Assembly (NCBI RefSeq): GCF_016583785.1
Contig: NZ_NRRU01000028.1
Location: 1-52,262 of the forward strand
DNA: 52,262 nucleotides
From: Rubrivivax gelatinosus
Lineage (GTDB): Bacteria; Pseudomonadota; Gammaproteobacteria; Burkholderiales; Burkholderiaceae_C
Reading direction: 5' to 3'
Of this stretch, positions 40,173-52,262 are shown in pieces. The notes under the pieces were generated by a model. That model saw only the letters and a program-made list of their open reading frames with translations. It was not told where the DNA came from and ran no database searches. The position numbers and the translations under genes are program-made. Each line of letters begins with the position of its first letter. Positions within the stretch are counted from its first letter, which is position 1.

Positions 40173-40405
40173 GCACGGGGCCGCCGCGGCGGCCCGCCCG
40201 TCCTGCCGCCGGCGCGCCCGCCGCGCCGCCCATCCCCTTGTCGCCTGCCGTCCGTCCCGTGCCCCGGGACTGGCCGCGCCGTCGTGCGCGCGCTGCGGTG
40301 CGGGGCAGAGAAGGGGGCGCAAGGCCGCTGTTTTCAACGCTTCGAGCGGCCTTGTCCGCCCTCAAGATTGCGCCGTACCCGTCCGCCCCCCCACCAGGAA
40401 CCGAC
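40173..40405 (+). promoter_or_regulatory. flgF-flgG spacer with hairpin
   Basis: 233 bases inside an otherwise compact operon. It holds a stem AAGGCCGCT / AGCGGCCTT (about 40320-40354) followed by CCCTCAAGATTGCGCC, a weak sigma-28-like -35 without a good -10. Possible internal terminator, processing site or promoter. Confidence 0.45.
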
Positions 40406-41188
40406 ATGCTTCGTTCGCTTTGGATCGCCAAGACCGGCATGGAAGGCCAGCAGACCAAGCTGGACGTCATTTCCAACAACCTCGCCAACGTCGGCACCAA
40501 CGGCTTCAAGCGCGGTGGGGTCCAGTTCGAGGACCTGATGTACCAGAACCTGCGCCAGGCGGGTGCCGCCAGCAGCGAGCAGAGCACGCTGCCGATCGGG
40601 CTGCAGGTCGGCCTGGGCGTGCGTGCCGCCGGCACGACGCGCAACTTCACCCAGGGCAACCTGCAGCAGACCGGCAACAGCTACGACATCGCGATCAAGG
40701 GCAACGGCTTCTTCCAGATCCAGATGCCCGACGGCACCACCGGCTACAGCCGCGACGGCGCCTTCCAGGTCGACAGCGCCGGCCAGCTCGTCACCAACCA
40801 GGGCTACGCGGTGCAGCCCGGCATCACGATCCCGGCCGACGCCAAGACCGTCACCGTCGCCGACGACGGCACGGTGCAGGTCACGACCGCCGGCAGCGCG
40901 ACGCCGGCGACCGTCGGCCAGCTGCAACTGGCCAACTTCGTCAATCCGGCCGGTCTCGAGTCGCTGGGCCAAAACCTGTACGCCGAGACCGCCGCGTCGG
41001 GCACGCCCAACACCGGCACGCCGGGCACCAACGAACTCGGCGCGCTGCAGCAGGGTTTCGTCGAGACCAGCAACGTCAACGTCGTCGAGGAGCTCGTCAA
41101 CATGATCGCGACGCAGCGCGCCTACGAGCTGAACTCGAAGGCGATCCAGACCTCCGACCAGATGCTGCAGAAGCTGGGGCAGCTGTGA
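40406..41188 (+). CDS. flgG: Flagellar distal rod protein FlgG
   Basis: 260-residue distal rod subunit: [36 protein letters not shown] at the start, [20 protein letters not shown], and [34 protein letters not shown] at the end. AGGAA lies before the ATG. A longer frame reaches into the spacer but the canonical N-terminus fixes the start. Its stop overlaps the flgH start (GTGA). Confidence 0.97.
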   Translation: MLRSLWIAKTGMEGQQTKLDVISNNLANVGTNGFKRGGVQFEDLMYQNLRQAGAASSEQSTLPIGLQVGLGVRAAGTTRNFTQGNLQQTGNSYDIAIKGNGFFQIQMPDGTTGYSRDGAFQVDSAGQLVTNQGYAVQPGITIPADAKTVTVADDGTVQVTTAGSATPATVGQLQLANFVNPAGLESLGQNLYAETAASGTPNTGTPGTNELGALQQGFVETSNVNVVEELVNMIATQRAYELNSKAIQTSDQMLQKLGQL

Positions 41189-41883
41189 GCACCACCCTGC
41201 GCAGCGCGCTTGCGCGCCTGGTGCCGGCCCTGGGGGCGCTGGTGCTGGCCGGCTGCGACACCATGTACCCCACGGTGCAGTTCGAGCAGCCGACCGCGGC
41301 CGAGGCGCCGGCCGTCGCTGCCGTCGCCGAGCAGCCCAGCAACGGCGCGATCTACCAGCAGACCCAGTTCCGGCCGCTGTTCGAGGACCACCGCGCGCGC
41401 CAGCCCGGCGACACGCTGCAGGTGCGCATCGTCGAGAAGATCAGCGCGACCGCGAAGTCGACGAGCTCGCTGAACAAGTCCAGCGACCTGAGCGGCAGCA
41501 TCACCGCGCTGCCCGGCCTGAACGCGGCCGCCGCGCTGCGCCGCGCCGAGATCACCGGCAGCTCCGAAGGCAAGTTCGGCGGCAAGGGCAGCACCGAGAA
41601 CAGCAACGACTTCCAGGGCACGATCACCGTCACCGTGCGCGGCGTGCTGCCCAACGGCCACCTGCTGGTCGGCGGCGAGAAGCAGATCGGCGTCAACGCC
41701 AACGTCGACGTGCTGCGCTTCTCGGGCCAGGTCGACCCGCGCGCGATCGAACCCGGCAACGTCGTGCAGAGCACGCGCATCGCCAACGTGCGCCTGGAGC
41801 AGCGCGGCCGCGGTGCCCAGGCCGACACCAACGCCGTCGGCTGGCTGAGCCGGGTGTTCTTCAGCGTGCTCTGGCCGCTGTGA
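41185..41883 (+). CDS. flgH: Flagellar L-ring lipoprotein FlgH
   Basis: 232-residue outer-membrane L-ring subunit. It starts at a GTG overlapping flgG. The lipoprotein signal ends in the lipobox LAGC ([13 protein letters not shown]). Family stretches are [46 protein letters not shown] and [17 protein letters not shown]. Confidence 0.95.
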   Translation: MSTTLRSALARLVPALGALVLAGCDTMYPTVQFEQPTAAEAPAVAAVAEQPSNGAIYQQTQFRPLFEDHRARQPGDTLQVRIVEKISATAKSTSSLNKSSDLSGSITALPGLNAAAALRRAEITGSSEGKFGGKGSTENSNDFQGTITVTVRGVLPNGHLLVGGEKQIGVNANVDVLRFSGQVDPRAIEPGNVVQSTRIANVRLEQRGRGAQADTNAVGWLSRVFFSVLWPL

Positions 41884-41894
41884 TGGAGATCGGC

Positions 41895-42989
41895 ATGCGT
41901 CGCCTGCTCGTCCTGCTCGCCGCCGCCGCGCTCGCGCTGCCGGCCGGCGCCGTGCGCCTGAAGGAAGTTGCCGCGGTGCAGGGCGTGCGCGCCAACGCGC
42001 TCGTCGGCTACGGTCTCGTCGTCGGCCTCGACGGCACCGGCGACCAGACCACGCAGACCCCGTTCACGACCCAGAGCATGAGCGCGATGCTGCAGCAGAT
42101 GGGCGTCACGCTGCCTGCCGGCGCCTCGATGCAGCTGAAGAACGTGGCCGCGGTGATGGTCACGGCGCAGCTGCCCGCCTTCGCCCAGCCGGGGCAGGCG
42201 ATCGACATCAACGTCTCGTCGATCGGCAACGCCAAGAGCCTGCGCGGCGGCACGCTGATCGCCACCCCGCTCAAGGGTGCCGACGGCAACGTCTACGCGC
42301 TGGCGCAGGGCAACCTGATCGTCGGCGGCGCCGGCGCCTCGGCCAACGGCTCCAAGGTCCAGATCAACCACCTGAGCGCCGGCCGCATCCCGATGGGGGC
42401 GACGGTCGAACGCACGGTGCCGACGCCGCTGCTCGAAGGCGACGGCGTGCAGCTCGGGCTGCAGGCAGACGACTTCGCCACCGCGCGCGCCGTCGCCGAC
42501 GTGATCAACCGCGCCAAGGGCGCCGGCACCGCCGTCGCGCTCGACGGCCGCAGCGTGCGCGTGCGCGCCCCGGCCGCGCCCGGCGAGCGCATCGCCTTCC
42601 TCGCCGACATCGAGAACCTGACGGTGGAGATGGCCAAGCCGGCGGCACGCGTCGTGCTCAACGCCCGCACCGGCTCGGTGGTGATGAACGACGCCGTGAC
42701 GCTGGGCTCCTGCGCCGTCGCCCACGGCAACCTGTCGGTGACGATCAGCACCACGCCGCAGGTGAGCCAGCCCAACGCCTTCGGCCAGGGCAGCACCGTC
42801 GAGTCGGCCAAGTCCGACATCGCGATCACGCAGCAGGGCGGGGCGCTGGTGCAGCTGCCCGCCGGCACCAAGCTGGCCGACGTCGTCAAGGCGCTGAACT
42901 CGCTGGGCGCGACGCCGATGGACCTGCTTGCCATCCTGCAGGCGATGAAAAGCGCCGGCGCGCTCAACGCCGAGATCGAGGTGATCTGA
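41895..42989 (+). CDS. flgI: Flagellar P-ring protein FlgI
   Basis: 364-residue periplasmic P-ring subunit. A signal peptide ([19 protein letters not shown]) precedes [37 protein letters not shown] six bases upstream favours ATG 41895; ATG 41883, overlapping the flgH stop, would add four residues. The C-terminus ([31 protein letters not shown]) is typical. FlgA is its chaperone. Confidence 0.96.
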   Translation: MRRLLVLLAAAALALPAGAVRLKEVAAVQGVRANALVGYGLVVGLDGTGDQTTQTPFTTQSMSAMLQQMGVTLPAGASMQLKNVAAVMVTAQLPAFAQPGQAIDINVSSIGNAKSLRGGTLIATPLKGADGNVYALAQGNLIVGGAGASANGSKVQINHLSAGRIPMGATVERTVPTPLLEGDGVQLGLQADDFATARAVADVINRAKGAGTAVALDGRSVRVRAPAAPGERIAFLADIENLTVEMAKPAARVVLNARTGSVVMNDAVTLGSCAVAHGNLSVTISTTPQVSQPNAFGQGSTVESAKSDIAITQQGGALVQLPAGTKLADVVKALNSLGATPMDLLAILQAMKSAGALNAEIEVI

Positions 42990-43852
42990 TGTCCGCCCAG
43001 CCGTCGTCGTCGCTGTCGCTGGATTCGCGCTCGCTGGGCAACCTGCAGGCGCAGGCGGCCAAGGACCCCAAGGCCGCGGTGCGCGAGACCGCCAAGCAGT
43101 TCGAAAAGCTGTTCATGAACGAGCTGCTCAAGAGCATGCGCCAGTCGACGATGGCCTCGGGCCTGTCGGACGACGCCGGCTGCAAGATGGGCACCGAGAT
43201 GCTCGACGACCAGTACGCGGGCAAGCTCTCCGGCCTGCCCGGCGGGCTCTCGGACATCATCGCGCGCCAGCTCGAGCGCCAGATGGGCATGGCGCCGGGC
43301 CCGATCCCGGCCACCGGCTCGGCGAACAACACGCCCGCGCCGCTGGCGGCCCGCGTCCAGGCCACGCGCATCCCGCAGACCGGCGCCGCCGGCTTCGTGC
43401 AGCAGCACGGCGCCGCCGCCGAGAAGGCCGAGCAGAAGACCGGCATCCCGTCCGAATTCATGATCGCCCAGGCGGCGCACGAGACCGGATGGGGCCGCAA
43501 GGAGATCCTGCACGCCGACGGCTCGCCCTCGTTCAACCTCTTCGGCATCAAGGCCGGCGCCAGCTGGAAGGGCCCGGTCGCCGAGGTCAGGACCACCGAG
43601 TACGTCGACGGCAAGGCGCAGAAGGTGGTGCAGAAGTTCCGCGCCTACGCCAGCTACGAGGAGTCGTTTGCCGACTACGCGAAGCTGATCTCGGAGAGCC
43701 CGCGCTACCGCGACACCGTCGCCGGGGCCAAGGACGCCGGCAGTTTCGCGCAGGGGCTGCAGAAGGCCGGCTACGCGACCGACCCGGCCTATGCGGAAAA
43801 GCTCACCCGCGTCATCAACACGACGCTGCGCCTGCAGCGCAGCCTGGGGTAA
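42989..43852 (+). CDS. flgJ: Rod cap and peptidoglycan hydrolase FlgJ
   Basis: 287-residue two-domain protein. The N-terminal rod-scaffold part has AVRETAKQFEKLFMNELLKSMRQSTM. The C-terminal glucosaminidase domain has GIPSEFMIAQAAHETGWGRKEI, with the catalytic Glu in the AHETGWG segment, and FNLFGIKAG. It makes the hole in peptidoglycan for rod growth. The start overlaps the flgI stop (TGATG). Confidence 0.96.
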   Translation: MSAQPSSSLSLDSRSLGNLQAQAAKDPKAAVRETAKQFEKLFMNELLKSMRQSTMASGLSDDAGCKMGTEMLDDQYAGKLSGLPGGLSDIIARQLERQMGMAPGPIPATGSANNTPAPLAARVQATRIPQTGAAGFVQQHGAAAEKAEQKTGIPSEFMIAQAAHETGWGRKEILHADGSPSFNLFGIKAGASWKGPVAEVRTTEYVDGKAQKVVQKFRAYASYEESFADYAKLISESPRYRDTVAGAKDAGSFAQGLQKAGYATDPAYAEKLTRVINTTLRLQRSLG

Positions 43853-43855
43853 GGG

Positions 43856-45853
43856 ATGGGTGCTTCACCGCTGATGTCGCTGGGCATGCGCGCCATGACG
43901 GCGAGTTATGCCTCGATGCAGGTCACCGGCCACAACATCGCCAACGCGAGCGTGGCCGGCTATTCGCGCCAGCAGGCCGACCTGGCGACCGCCACCGGCC
44001 AATACACCGGCGCCGGCTTCTACGGCAAGGGCGTCGACGTCACCACCGTCACCCGCGCCCACGACCAGTTCCTGACGCGCGCGGCGACCACCGCCAAGTC
44101 GCTGTCCGAACTCGACGCCACGCGCGCGCAGCGGCTGAAGCAGCTCGAGAACGTGTTCCCGACCGGCGAGACCGGCCTGGGCTACAGCGTCAGCAACTTC
44201 CTCAACGCGATGGTCGACCTGGCCTCGCGCCCGAGCGACACCTCCACGCGCGAAGTCGTGCTGGCGCGTGCCCAGGACGTGGCGACGCGTTTCAACGCCG
44301 CCAACGAGCAGATCAACACGCTGCAGGCCGGCGTCACCGCGGACCTGAAGACCACCGTCACCGAGGTCAACGGCATCACCAAGAGCCTGGCGCAGATCAA
44401 CAACCAGATCGCCGCCGCGCGTGGCCTGGGCCACGCGCCCAACGACCTGCTCGACGAACGCGACCGGCTGGTGAGCGAGCTGTCGTCGAAGATCCAGATC
44501 AGCACCGTCAGCGCCGACGACGGCACCGTCGGCGTCTTCGTCGCCGGCGGCCAGAACCTGGTGCTGGGCACGACCTCGGTGGAGATGCGCGTGACCACCG
44601 ACCCGCTGGACGGCTCGCGCGCGGCGCTGGCGCTGGTGGACGGCAACAAGCTGCGCATGCTCGACGAGGACTCGCTCGGCGGTGGTTCGATGACGGCGCT
44701 GCTGCGCTTCCAGAACGAAGACCTGCTGGACGCGCGCAACATGGTCGGCCAGCTTGCCTCGGCGGTGGCCTCGGCCGTCAACGACCAGCAGGAACTCGGC
44801 CTGGACCTGAACGGCGACGGCGGCAAGCCGCTGTTCGAGATCGGCGCGCCGCGTGCGCGCCCGGCAACGAACAACGCCAAGGACGCGAGCGGCAACTACC
44901 TCGCCACGATCAGCATCTCGACGCCCGACGGCACGGTGCTGAACGCCGCCGACTACATGGTGCGGCCCGACCCGAGCGTGGCGGGCGGCTACCTCATCAC
45001 GCGGCTGTCGGACCCGCAGGCGAGCTTCAACCGCACCGCCGACGCCAGCGGCAGCTTCGAGGTCGACGGCATGGCCGTGACGATCACCGGCACGCCGGCG
45101 TCCAGCGACCGCTTCATGCTGCAGCCGGTGGCGGGTGCGGCCGGCGGCATGAGCGCGATCATCAAGGACCCGCGGCTGCTCGCCGCCGCCTCGCCGCTGG
45201 TCGCGACGCTGGGCGCGGGCAATACCGGCACCGCCTCGGTCGCGTCGCTGACGATGGTCGAGCCGCCGGTGGCGGGCTCGACCGCCGCGGTCAACTTCTC
45301 GCTCGACGGCAGCGGCAAGCTCCAGTACAGCTGGACCGTCACCGACTCCGGCGGCACCGCGACGACGACCGGCCCGCTGGCCTGGGACGAGGAGGGCGTG
45401 GTCCCGCCCGAGCCTTATTCGATCAACGGCGCGCGGCTGCAGATCGCCGGCGTGCCCAAGGCCGGCGACAGCGTCGACATCGCCGCGATCAACCCGAGCT
45501 ACGTCGGCAGCAACAACGGCAACGCGCTCGCGCTCAGCGCGCTGCGCGACAAGGCCATCGTCGGCCGCAGCGAGAGCGGCGGCGTCTACAGCGGCGGCGC
45601 CATCACCTCCGACGCCTACGCCTCGGCGATGGCCGACATCGCGGTGCGCGTGCAGACCGCCAAGTCGGCGTCGACGATCTCGACCGCGGTCTCGAACCAG
45701 GCCGAGCTCGCGCGCAGCGAGGTCGCCGGCGTCAACCTCGACGAAGAGGCCGCGCGCCTGATCCAGTACCAGCAGAGCTACCAGGCGGCCGCCAAGGTCC
45801 TCCAGGTGGCGCAGAGCATCTTCGAGACGCTGCTCCAGACCGCCGCCGGCTGA
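43856..45853 (+). CDS. flgK: Hook-filament junction protein FlgK
   Basis: 665-residue hook-associated protein 1, three bases after flgJ. The N-terminus (LMSLGMRAMTASYASMQVTGHNIANASVAGYSRQ) and the C-terminus (GVNLDEEAARLIQYQQSYQAAAKVLQVAQSIFETLL) are canonical. The long central region is variable. It is larger than the enterobacterial protein. Exported with FlgN. Confidence 0.96.
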   Translation: MGASPLMSLGMRAMTASYASMQVTGHNIANASVAGYSRQQADLATATGQYTGAGFYGKGVDVTTVTRAHDQFLTRAATTAKSLSELDATRAQRLKQLENVFPTGETGLGYSVSNFLNAMVDLASRPSDTSTREVVLARAQDVATRFNAANEQINTLQAGVTADLKTTVTEVNGITKSLAQINNQIAAARGLGHAPNDLLDERDRLVSELSSKIQISTVSADDGTVGVFVAGGQNLVLGTTSVEMRVTTDPLDGSRAALALVDGNKLRMLDEDSLGGGSMTALLRFQNEDLLDARNMVGQLASAVASAVNDQQELGLDLNGDGGKPLFEIGAPRARPATNNAKDASGNYLATISISTPDGTVLNAADYMVRPDPSVAGGYLITRLSDPQASFNRTADASGSFEVDGMAVTITGTPASSDRFMLQPVAGAAGGMSAIIKDPRLLAAASPLVATLGAGNTGTASVASLTMVEPPVAGSTAAVNFSLDGSGKLQYSWTVTDSGGTATTTGPLAWDEEGVVPPEPYSINGARLQIAGVPKAGDSVDIAAINPSYVGSNNGNALALSALRDKAIVGRSESGGVYSGGAITSDAYASAMADIAVRVQTAKSASTISTAVSNQAELARSEVAGVNLDEEAARLIQYQQSYQAAAKVLQVAQSIFETLLQTAAG

Positions 45854-45881
45854 CGGCTGCAAACCACTAGGCTGAACCGCC

Positions 45882-46808
45882 ATGCGCATCACCGTTGCCA
45901 ACGCCTTCGACACCTCGATCAAGAACCTGCAGAAGCGCAACGAGGACGTCTACGACGCCCAGGACCGCCTCACCGCCGGCAAGCGCGTCGTCAAGGCGAG
46001 CGACGACCCGGTGGCCGCCGCACGCGCCGAACGCGCGCTCGCGTCGATGGTGCGCAGCGAGGCCAACCAGCGAGCCCTCGAAGCCAGCCGCCACGTGATG
46101 CAGCAGGCCGAGTCGGCGCTGGGCGACGCGGGCGAACTGCTGCAGCAGGCGCGTGAACTCGTCGTGCAGGCCGGCAACGGCAGCTACGACGACACCAACC
46201 GCGCGACGCTGGCCGAGGCGCTGCGCGGCATCCGCAAGCAGCTGCTGGGCGTCGCCAACCGCGGCGACGGCTCCGGCGGCTACGTCTTCGCCGGCCAGGG
46301 CACCGACTCGCCGCCCTTCGTCGACACCGCCGCTGGCGTCATCTACCGCGGCGCCGGCGGCGAGAGCAGCGCGCCTTCGGACGAGCCCTTGCCGCTGTCG
46401 GTCGACGGCGAACGCGCCTGGCTCGGCGCCCGGGACCCGAGCGGCAGCGGCACGGTCTCGACTTTCCAGGCGCTGGACGACATCGTCGCCAAGCTCGAGG
46501 ACGGCACGCTCAGCGACACCCAGGTCGCCGCCGCCGTGAAGGCGGGGCTGGCCGACGTCGACGCGGTGATGAACAACGTCTCCACCGTGCGTGCCGCCGC
46601 CGGCGAGATGCTCAACCGCACCGACCTCGTCGAGAGCCGCATCGCCGACAGCAAGCTGGCGGCCAAGACCGAACGCTCGAACGCCGAGGACCTTGACATG
46701 GTGCAGGCGATATCGGATTTCTCGAACAAACAAAGCGGCTACGATGCGGCTCTGAAGACGTATTCGATGGTGCAGCGCCTGTCGCTGTTCCAGTACCTCA
46801 GCGCCTGA
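45882..46808 (+). CDS. flgL: Hook-filament junction protein FlgL
   Basis: 308-residue hook-associated protein 3. The N-terminus (MRITVANAFDTSIKNLQKRNEDVYDAQDRLTAGKRVVKASDDPVAAARAERAL) and the C-terminal flagellin-like helix (NAEDLDMVQAISDFSNKQSGYDAALKTYSMVQRLSLFQYL) are clear. Last structural gene of the flg run. Its stop overlaps the next start (TGATG), so the EAL/HDOD gene is probably coupled to it. Confidence 0.96.
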   Translation: MRITVANAFDTSIKNLQKRNEDVYDAQDRLTAGKRVVKASDDPVAAARAERALASMVRSEANQRALEASRHVMQQAESALGDAGELLQQARELVVQAGNGSYDDTNRATLAEALRGIRKQLLGVANRGDGSGGYVFAGQGTDSPPFVDTAAGVIYRGAGGESSAPSDEPLPLSVDGERAWLGARDPSGSGTVSTFQALDDIVAKLEDGTLSDTQVAAAVKAGLADVDAVMNNVSTVRAAAGEMLNRTDLVESRIADSKLAAKTERSNAEDLDMVQAISDFSNKQSGYDAALKTYSMVQRLSLFQYLSA

Positions 46809-48055
46809 TGCACGATCACCCGATCCTGGGCCAGGTGGCCCTGGGCTACAGCCCCGTCATCGATCGCCAGCACGCGGTCGTCGCCACCCGTCTCACCGTC
46901 TTCCCCGAACACCCGGACGCCAGCGGCGACGTCGAGCAGCTGCTGGCCGCGGTCGAGTCGGTATGGACCGCCGCCAGCGAAGGCGCGGCGGCCGAACTCT
47001 CGCTCGGGCTGCGCCCGCTGCAGCCCGGCTCCGCCCGGCCCGCGGCGACGCTGCAGCCGGTGTCGCTGAACCTCGCCGGCGAACGCCTGCTCGCCGACGT
47101 GCTGGCGGCGCCGCCGCGGCCGCAGGTGATGGTCGAGGTGCCGGCCTTCCTGGCGGCCGAGCCGCGCCTGGCGGTTCTGCTCCAGGCCTACGCCGAAGCC
47201 GGCGGCACGCTGCTGATCAAGGGCCGGCCGCTGGCCGAGCTGCCGCAGTCGGTGCTCGCCGCCTTCGCCTTCGCCATCGTCGACCACGACGCCGAACCCG
47301 CCGGCCACGCGCTCGACGGCCTGGCCGTGCTGCGCGCCGGTGCGCGCACCATGGGCGCGGTCGACGCCGCGCTGCAGCGCGGTGCGGTCGCCACGCTCGG
47401 CTGGCCGAGCGAGGAGCCGGTCGCACGCGGCAGCCGCCAGGGCGTGCCGCCGGACGTGCAGGTCGTGCTGCAGCTGATCCAGGGCGTGGACCGCGAGGAG
47501 CCGGTCGCGCGGCTGGAGTCGGTGCTCAAGCGCGACCCGACCCTGGGTTTCCGCCTGCTGCGCTACCTCAATTCCCCGGCCTTCGGCCTGTCGGTCGAGA
47601 TCAGCTCCTTCGGCCACGCGCTGATGATGCTGGGCTACCAGCGCCTCAAGCGCTGGCTCGCGCTGCTGCTGGCCTCGTCCTCGCGCAGCGTCGCCGCCAA
47701 GCCGCTGATGTACGAGGCGGTGCGCCGCGGGCTGCTGATGGAAGAACTCGCGCGCGGCAGCGGTGACCCCGAGATGCGCGGCGAGATGTTCATCTGCGGC
47801 GTGTTCTCGCTGCTCGACCAACTGCTGCAGCAGCCGATGGCCGACCTGCTGAAGGCCGTGCCGGTGCCCGAGCGCGTGCGCCAGGCGCTGATCGACGAGG
47901 CCGGCCCGTTCCAGCCCTACATCGACCTGGTGCGTGCGATCGAGCAGGAATCGGTGTTCGACATCCGCGAAGGCGCCGAGCAGCTGCTGCTGGCGCAGGG
48001 TGAGGTCAATCGCGCCGTGCTCGCCGCGCTCGCGGCGGCACGCGCGCTCGACTGA
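46808..48055 (+). CDS. HDOD protein with degenerate EAL-like N-terminus
   Basis: 415-residue signalling protein of the YuxH-like layout. The first about 200 residues match the fold of an EAL domain but lack EAL and the metal-binding residues (LGYSPVIDRQHAVVATRLTVFP at the start). Residues about 215-400 form an HDOD domain (LIQGVDREEPVARLESVLKRDPTLGFRLLRYLNSPAFGLSVEISSFGHALMMLGYQRLKRWLALLL). It is not expected to hydrolyse c-di-GMP. Overlap with flgL puts it in the flagellar operon and suggests coupled expression. Confidence 0.82.
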   Translation: MHDHPILGQVALGYSPVIDRQHAVVATRLTVFPEHPDASGDVEQLLAAVESVWTAASEGAAAELSLGLRPLQPGSARPAATLQPVSLNLAGERLLADVLAAPPRPQVMVEVPAFLAAEPRLAVLLQAYAEAGGTLLIKGRPLAELPQSVLAAFAFAIVDHDAEPAGHALDGLAVLRAGARTMGAVDAALQRGAVATLGWPSEEPVARGSRQGVPPDVQVVLQLIQGVDREEPVARLESVLKRDPTLGFRLLRYLNSPAFGLSVEISSFGHALMMLGYQRLKRWLALLLASSSRSVAAKPLMYEAVRRGLLMEELARGSGDPEMRGEMFICGVFSLLDQLLQQPMADLLKAVPVPERVRQALIDEAGPFQPYIDLVRAIEQESVFDIREGAEQLLLAQGEVNRAVLAALAAARALD

Positions 48056-51766
<3,711 letters not shown>

Positions 51767-51803
51767 GCGACAATCGGGGCGGTCGCGCGGAGGGCGACGG
51801 TCG

Positions 51804-52262
51804 ATGGCTTCGAAGGGCAGGATTCTGGTGGTGGACGACGACCGCCTCGTGCTGGCCACCGTTTCGGACGGGCTGGTGCAGGCGGGCTATGAAGTCGTGG
51901 ACGCCGACAACGGCGACGAGGCCATCCTCAAGGCGCGCCAGATGCGCCCCGAGATCGCGCTGCTGGACATCCGCATGGAGGGCAAGAGCGGCTTCGACGT
52001 CGCCGAGTACCTGCGCGACGTCGCCCGCATCCCGTTCATGTTTCTGTCGGCCTTTGCCGACGAGGCCACGATCGCCAAGGTCAACGAGCTCGGCGCCGTC
52101 GCCTACCTCGTCAAGCCGCTGAACGTCGACGAGATCCTGCCGACGGTCGAGGACGCTTTCGCGCGCCTGCGCGCCGGCCAGCTGGCGCCGCCGCCGGCGG
52201 TGGTGCCGGTGGCCGCAGCCCCGGTGCCGCCGCTGCCCGCGGCCGAGCTCGCCGACCCGCTG
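51804..52262 (+). CDS. Response regulator (C-terminus cut by window edge)
   Basis: 153 codons of a receiver protein. Acidic pair DDD at 11-13, phospho-acceptor Asp55 (LLDIRM), Ser82 (FLSAF) and Lys104 (YLVKPL). The receiver sequence resembles AmiR/NasT-type regulators, which end in an RNA-binding ANTAR domain and are often paired with HisKA_2 kinases. Here the visible C-terminus is a Pro/Ala/Val-rich linker, so the output domain cannot be read. GGAGG precedes the ATG. It follows the multi-PAS kinase by 37 bases. Confidence 0.85.
   Translation, partial: MASKGRILVVDDDRLVLATVSDGLVQAGYEVVDADNGDEAILKARQMRPEIALLDIRMEGKSGFDVAEYLRDVARIPFMFLSAFADEATIAKVNELGAVAYLVKPLNVDEILPTVEDAFARLRAGQLAPPPAVVPVAAAPVPPLPAAELADPL

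Overview
The window is a strongly GC-rich, GC3-biased chromosomal segment carrying most of the late and regulatory flagellar genes of a betaproteobacterium. FlhDC, the FlgB-to-FlgL order, the fliS/fliT/fliD/fliC block and the flhBAF-fliA block all fit Burkholderiales, most likely a Rubrivivax/Leptothrix/Roseateles-type lineage. The genus is an inference from gene order and base composition. I saw no rRNA, tRNA, insertion sequence, prophage or CRISPR array.

Layout. Positions 1-3544 (minus) hold a tightly overlapping set: a YcgR/PilZ flagellar brake, two type IV pilin-like proteins and a membrane GGDEF-EAL protein that runs off the left edge. It lies downstream of fliS and fliT. Positions 4554-9285 (minus) hold fliD and three tandem flagellin genes, separated by hairpin terminators. 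Four of the five transcription units from fliS to fliC3 have a convincing sigma-28 promoter; the one for fliC1 is weak. Positions 9740-18560 form a glycan island: a GT41 O-GlcNAc-transferase-like protein, a KpsS/KpsC-like protein and two methyltransferases on plus, then a TPR-HAD protein and UDP-galactopyranose mutase on minus. Its place beside the flagellins suggests flagellin glycosylation. Positions 18962-24286 hold flhDC, a membrane-anchored methyltransferase, motA, motB, cheY and cheZ, with two inverted copies of a roughly 70-bp repeat in the flhD-flhC and motA-motB spacers. Positions 24514-32369 hold flhB, flhA, flhF, an FlhG-like protein without a P-loop, fliA and a soluble chemoreceptor. 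A PAS-PAS histidine kinase (minus) follows, then flgA, flgM and flgN (minus), divergent from flgBCDEFGHIJKL (plus, 36574-46808). The right end holds an EAL/HDOD protein that overlaps flgL, a kinase with about eight PAS domains and a receiver protein cut by the right edge.

How it works together. FlhDC would switch on the class 2 genes (flhBAF-fliA and flgA/flgB). An identical 12-base motif lies about 60 bases upstream of both flhB and flgB. FliA then reads the sigma-28 promoters of fliS, fliD, the flagellins, motA and flgM, and FlgM holds FliA back until the hook is complete. YcgR, the GGDEF-EAL protein, the EAL/HDOD protein and the two kinases surround this core with c-di-GMP and two-component control. 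The most unusual points are the pilin pair inside a flagellar c-di-GMP operon, the FlhG-like protein that keeps a DQA-type FlhF-activating helix but has lost its ATPase loop, the glycan island, and the palindrome-rich motA-motB spacer.
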